Translations under genes and position numbers: made by a program | Shown: positions 61,561 to 64,000 of the stretch, in pieces | How positions within the stretch are numbered: the stretch's first letter is position 1 | Layout of the letters: every line of letters begins with the position of its first letter | DNA from: Anoplopoma fimbria | Lineage: Eukaryota > Chordata > Actinopteri > Perciformes > Anoplopomatidae | Direction of reading: 5' to 3' | Assembly (NCBI RefSeq): GCF_027596085.1 | Contig: NC_072452.1 | Location: 9,629,497-9,693,496 of the forward strand | DNA length: 64,000 bases | Notes under the pieces: model-generated | The model's input: the letters and a program-made list of their open reading frames with translations, nothing else | What the model was told of the DNA's origin: nothing | The model's database searches: none

Positions 61561-62140
61561 ATCCGACTTAACCCTTTTTGATCTTGCATTTCTGTATCAA
61601 ACTGCATTAAAGTTTAATGCAAAAAAATGCATTTTTGTGCATGCATCAAGGTTAATAGATAAACAGCACTGAATCAATGTTAATAGAGCAGATTTATGGT
61701 TGGTTCATTATTTAATAATATATATGCACTTAACTTCAAAACACATTATGTCAAAGATCACCATGTCAGACCGCATAAAGCACAAAGCACAAAGCATCCA
61801 TTATCTGTGCTTAGAAGTCCTAAATGAATTGTTTATTTTTAGCCTGCACATTGGCAGAGAAGGATAAGGTGGCTATGGGGGTATAAATAATAAATCACAT
61901 TGTCCTCGTCTTGGAATACGTTTGAAAAGCAATGAAATGTGATAAAGTGTCTCATCCGGATTGTCTGATATTTGTGGCAGTCACTTGTGAGTTGACATGC
62001 CGTGCTGTATAGGTTACTTATGGCGCAGAAGAGCAAGTCTCAGCGGGTCTATAGCACAGGAAAGGAGAAGGCACAACAAGTCGATCTCAGTCTGTAACTG
62101 TGGAGGAGCAGCAGTCTGGATTTAACACATCAATCACCAA
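61561..62140. other. Gene-free DNA
   Basis: No gene is seen. A short tandem duplication (AAAGCACA twice) lies near 61778. Confidence 0.5.
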
Positions 62141-62252
<112 letters not shown>

Positions 62253-62989
62253 ACTACTTTAACTGTATAATACATTATCAATTAAGATAAAAACACAACC
62301 CTAATGGATCCCTGTCTGACTTTGACTGTTCAACATATTTTTTTCAATTGTTCAAATTTGGTGCAAGGGCAAATTTAAGATATCTTACTTTACTTAATTA
62401 GTACTTCTATTTCATGCCACAATTCTACTTCACTACATTTAAGATGGAAATAAAGGATTTTTTTTTTCCTCGACATCTTGGACAGCTGTTACCAGTTAGG
62501 GACAGTACAAAAGTTATTTATTTCTTAAGCAAGGCCCTCCATTTATATCTTCTTTTGACCCTCCTTTTGACTAAGAAGAAAACTGCAACTCCCCCAAATA
62601 TTTCAAAATAATATACCAGCATCGTCTAATATCAGACAGAATAGTCAACTTGTTACACTGTTTTTATCTTCAGTCTGACATTGCCTCCATTCTAAATCAA
62701 TGTCCATCAAGGGTGGAATTCCATTTTGGCTAATCAATCACTAGATACCAACGTATCCTCCTGAATCTAACAGCATTTTAGTAGTTTTGCTATTTATCAA
62801 TCTCAATTGTTTTGGTTGAGTTACCTGGTTAAAGAGATATCGGCCTCAGAGATGTCTGCCATCTCTCTAATATAATTGGACAGTGGCAGTCGGCTTGTGG
62901 TGCTCAAAGCAACAAAAAATTAATTTGAAAAACTCAGCAGCAACTGTCTTTTCAAAAAAATCATGACCCGGGTTCTCAAGATAATCCAA
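62253..62989. other. Gene-free DNA
   Basis: I see no gene or recognised repeat. Confidence 0.5.
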
Positions 62990-63046
62990 AGACCATGTTT
63001 TGAGCAGTTTCATGAAGGAACTATGAAACTGCTCACAACACGGTCT
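62990..63046. repeat. Inverted repeat, 24-bp arms, 9-nt spacer
   Basis: The arms 62990-63013 and 63023-63046 pair at 22 of 24 positions around the spacer GAAGGAACT. The last 13 pairs next to the loop are perfect. The right arm ends four bases before repeat copy C begins, so it may mark the breakpoint where that copy was truncated or inserted. Confidence 0.85.
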
Positions 63047-63049
63047 ATG

Positions 63050-63484
63050 AACCAAAATGTTACAATAAACACGATCTGCAAACTCACTGTGAAAGAGTTA
63101 AAGTTGAAGACTAAAACACAGACAACTCTCAGACCAGACATTGCCGTGGTAACAATCTGTCAATGACAAGGTAGCCAAGCCCTAAAGCACAACCGTTTTA
63201 TGGTCTATTTTACTCTAAATGGGACCTTAATTTATTTGATGAACATCATGATGTATTGAAGAAGACTTGAAACTACCGATTGAGACCATAAACTCATGTT
63301 TCCGATGTTAACTGAAGTAATAAATCATTTTAGAAGTAGGGCCATTGTCTCATAGACTTCAATACAATTTGACTTGTTTTTCCCCAATCGGAGGAGTCGC
63401 CCCCTGTTGGCTATTAGAAGGAATGCAGGTTTAAAGCACCAACGCATTGGCTTCACTTTTATGAACCTGGCTTGCTGCCTGGTG
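63050..63484 (+). repeat. Teleost dispersed repeat, GGAGTCGCCCCCTG family, copy C
   Basis: It shares with copy B the blocks CACTGTGAAAGAGTTAAAG, AAAACACAGACAACTC, CAAGGTAGCCA, TATTTTACTCTAAATGGGAC and AGAAGACTTGAAACTA. It has a fuller 3' end: CAATCGGAGGAGTCGCCCCC, ATGCAGGTTTAAAGCACC and GCATTGGCTTCACTTTTATG. All three copies in the window have the same orientation. It has no coding capacity. Confidence 0.85.
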
Positions 63485-64000
63485 ATATCAGATACCTGAC
63501 TGTTCATCATAATAAATTGATCACATGATGAGTTGCAATACATTTCTCAAGTGAAGGCTGGATATCAATCAAATATAGTGAGACAAAAATAAAGCAAGCT
63601 CAGCAAAAAGAAAGAGACATGATCCTCCCCCTTCTCTGACCCTCCCCCTGATCATTTTGTACACTCCTTTGCAGAATACGATGTTACTTGCAAAACATGA
63701 TGCATTCCTTAAGATTAGATTAGTAGTCTTTCAAGGGTTGTTCTGTCCTTCCAACGTTTGTACATCAGTTTGTTTTTTCTTGATTTTCATGACATTTTTA
63801 TCAACAGACATTTATTTACATAAAAATATTCAAGATTATTACTTTTACTTTCCATGAAAGCAGCTTTGGCTGTGATATGTCTGAGCCAATTGAAGGGCTA
63901 AGTTAGTAAGCATAACTGGATGTGCCTTTTAATTAACTGGGAAGAACAGGTCAGCCTGTGAATATTGGAAAGCATCATACCAAAATGAAGAAAATAAATA
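63485..64000. other. Gene-free DNA
   Basis: No gene or recognised repeat is seen before the window ends. Confidence 0.5.

Overview
The window looks like non-coding DNA from a teleost fish, probably a percomorph. It is about 60% A+T and has long simple-sequence tracts, including (GT)n, (GA)n, (CT)n, (TA)n and a 112-base (CTAT)n. It also carries several repeat sequences I recognise as widespread in fish genomes. These include the 3' end of an L2/CR1-type LINE, a hAT-type element with an intact 8-bp target-site duplication, and several non-autonomous repeat families. I found no bacterial-type gene organisation, no rRNA or tRNA gene, and no open frame with a recognisable host protein domain. The longest ATG-initiated frame is 198 codons and matches nothing I know. 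The window is best read as a gene desert or the inside of a very large intron.

Layout. Bases 1-5060 hold a short fish repeat (541-632) and a broken LINE tail (4490-5057). Bases 5060-22700 are almost repeat-free, with microsatellites at 8801, 15015, 17971 and 19704, blocks that resemble conserved non-coding elements, and three unusually long hairpins (12088, 14707, 18085). Bases 22985-27405 are a graveyard of mobile elements: an L1/Tx1-like reverse-transcriptase remnant, an exact 102-bp duplication, two dispersed repeat copies and a LINE tail on the minus strand. Bases 27837-38025 have few repeats and contain a GC-rich patch (33225-33345) and three stretches with exon-like splice signals (29344, 33817, 34515). 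Bases 38026-42262 hold two copies of one repeat family, whose third copy is at 63050. Bases 47099-49654 hold a hAT-like end and a nearly complete hAT element. Bases 52531-55275 hold two more repeats. Bases 55276-62140 are again mostly unique, with conserved-looking DNA at 60000-61560. The end has the (CTAT)n tract, a further hairpin and the third repeat copy.

No pathway can be assigned because no gene is established. The most plausible role, which is inference only, is long-range regulatory DNA around a developmental gene. It rests on low repeat density over long stretches and on clusters of homeodomain/POU-type sites. I did not find a convincing new biological system. The items most worth testing are the near-perfect hairpins, the three candidate exons, and the conserved-looking blocks.
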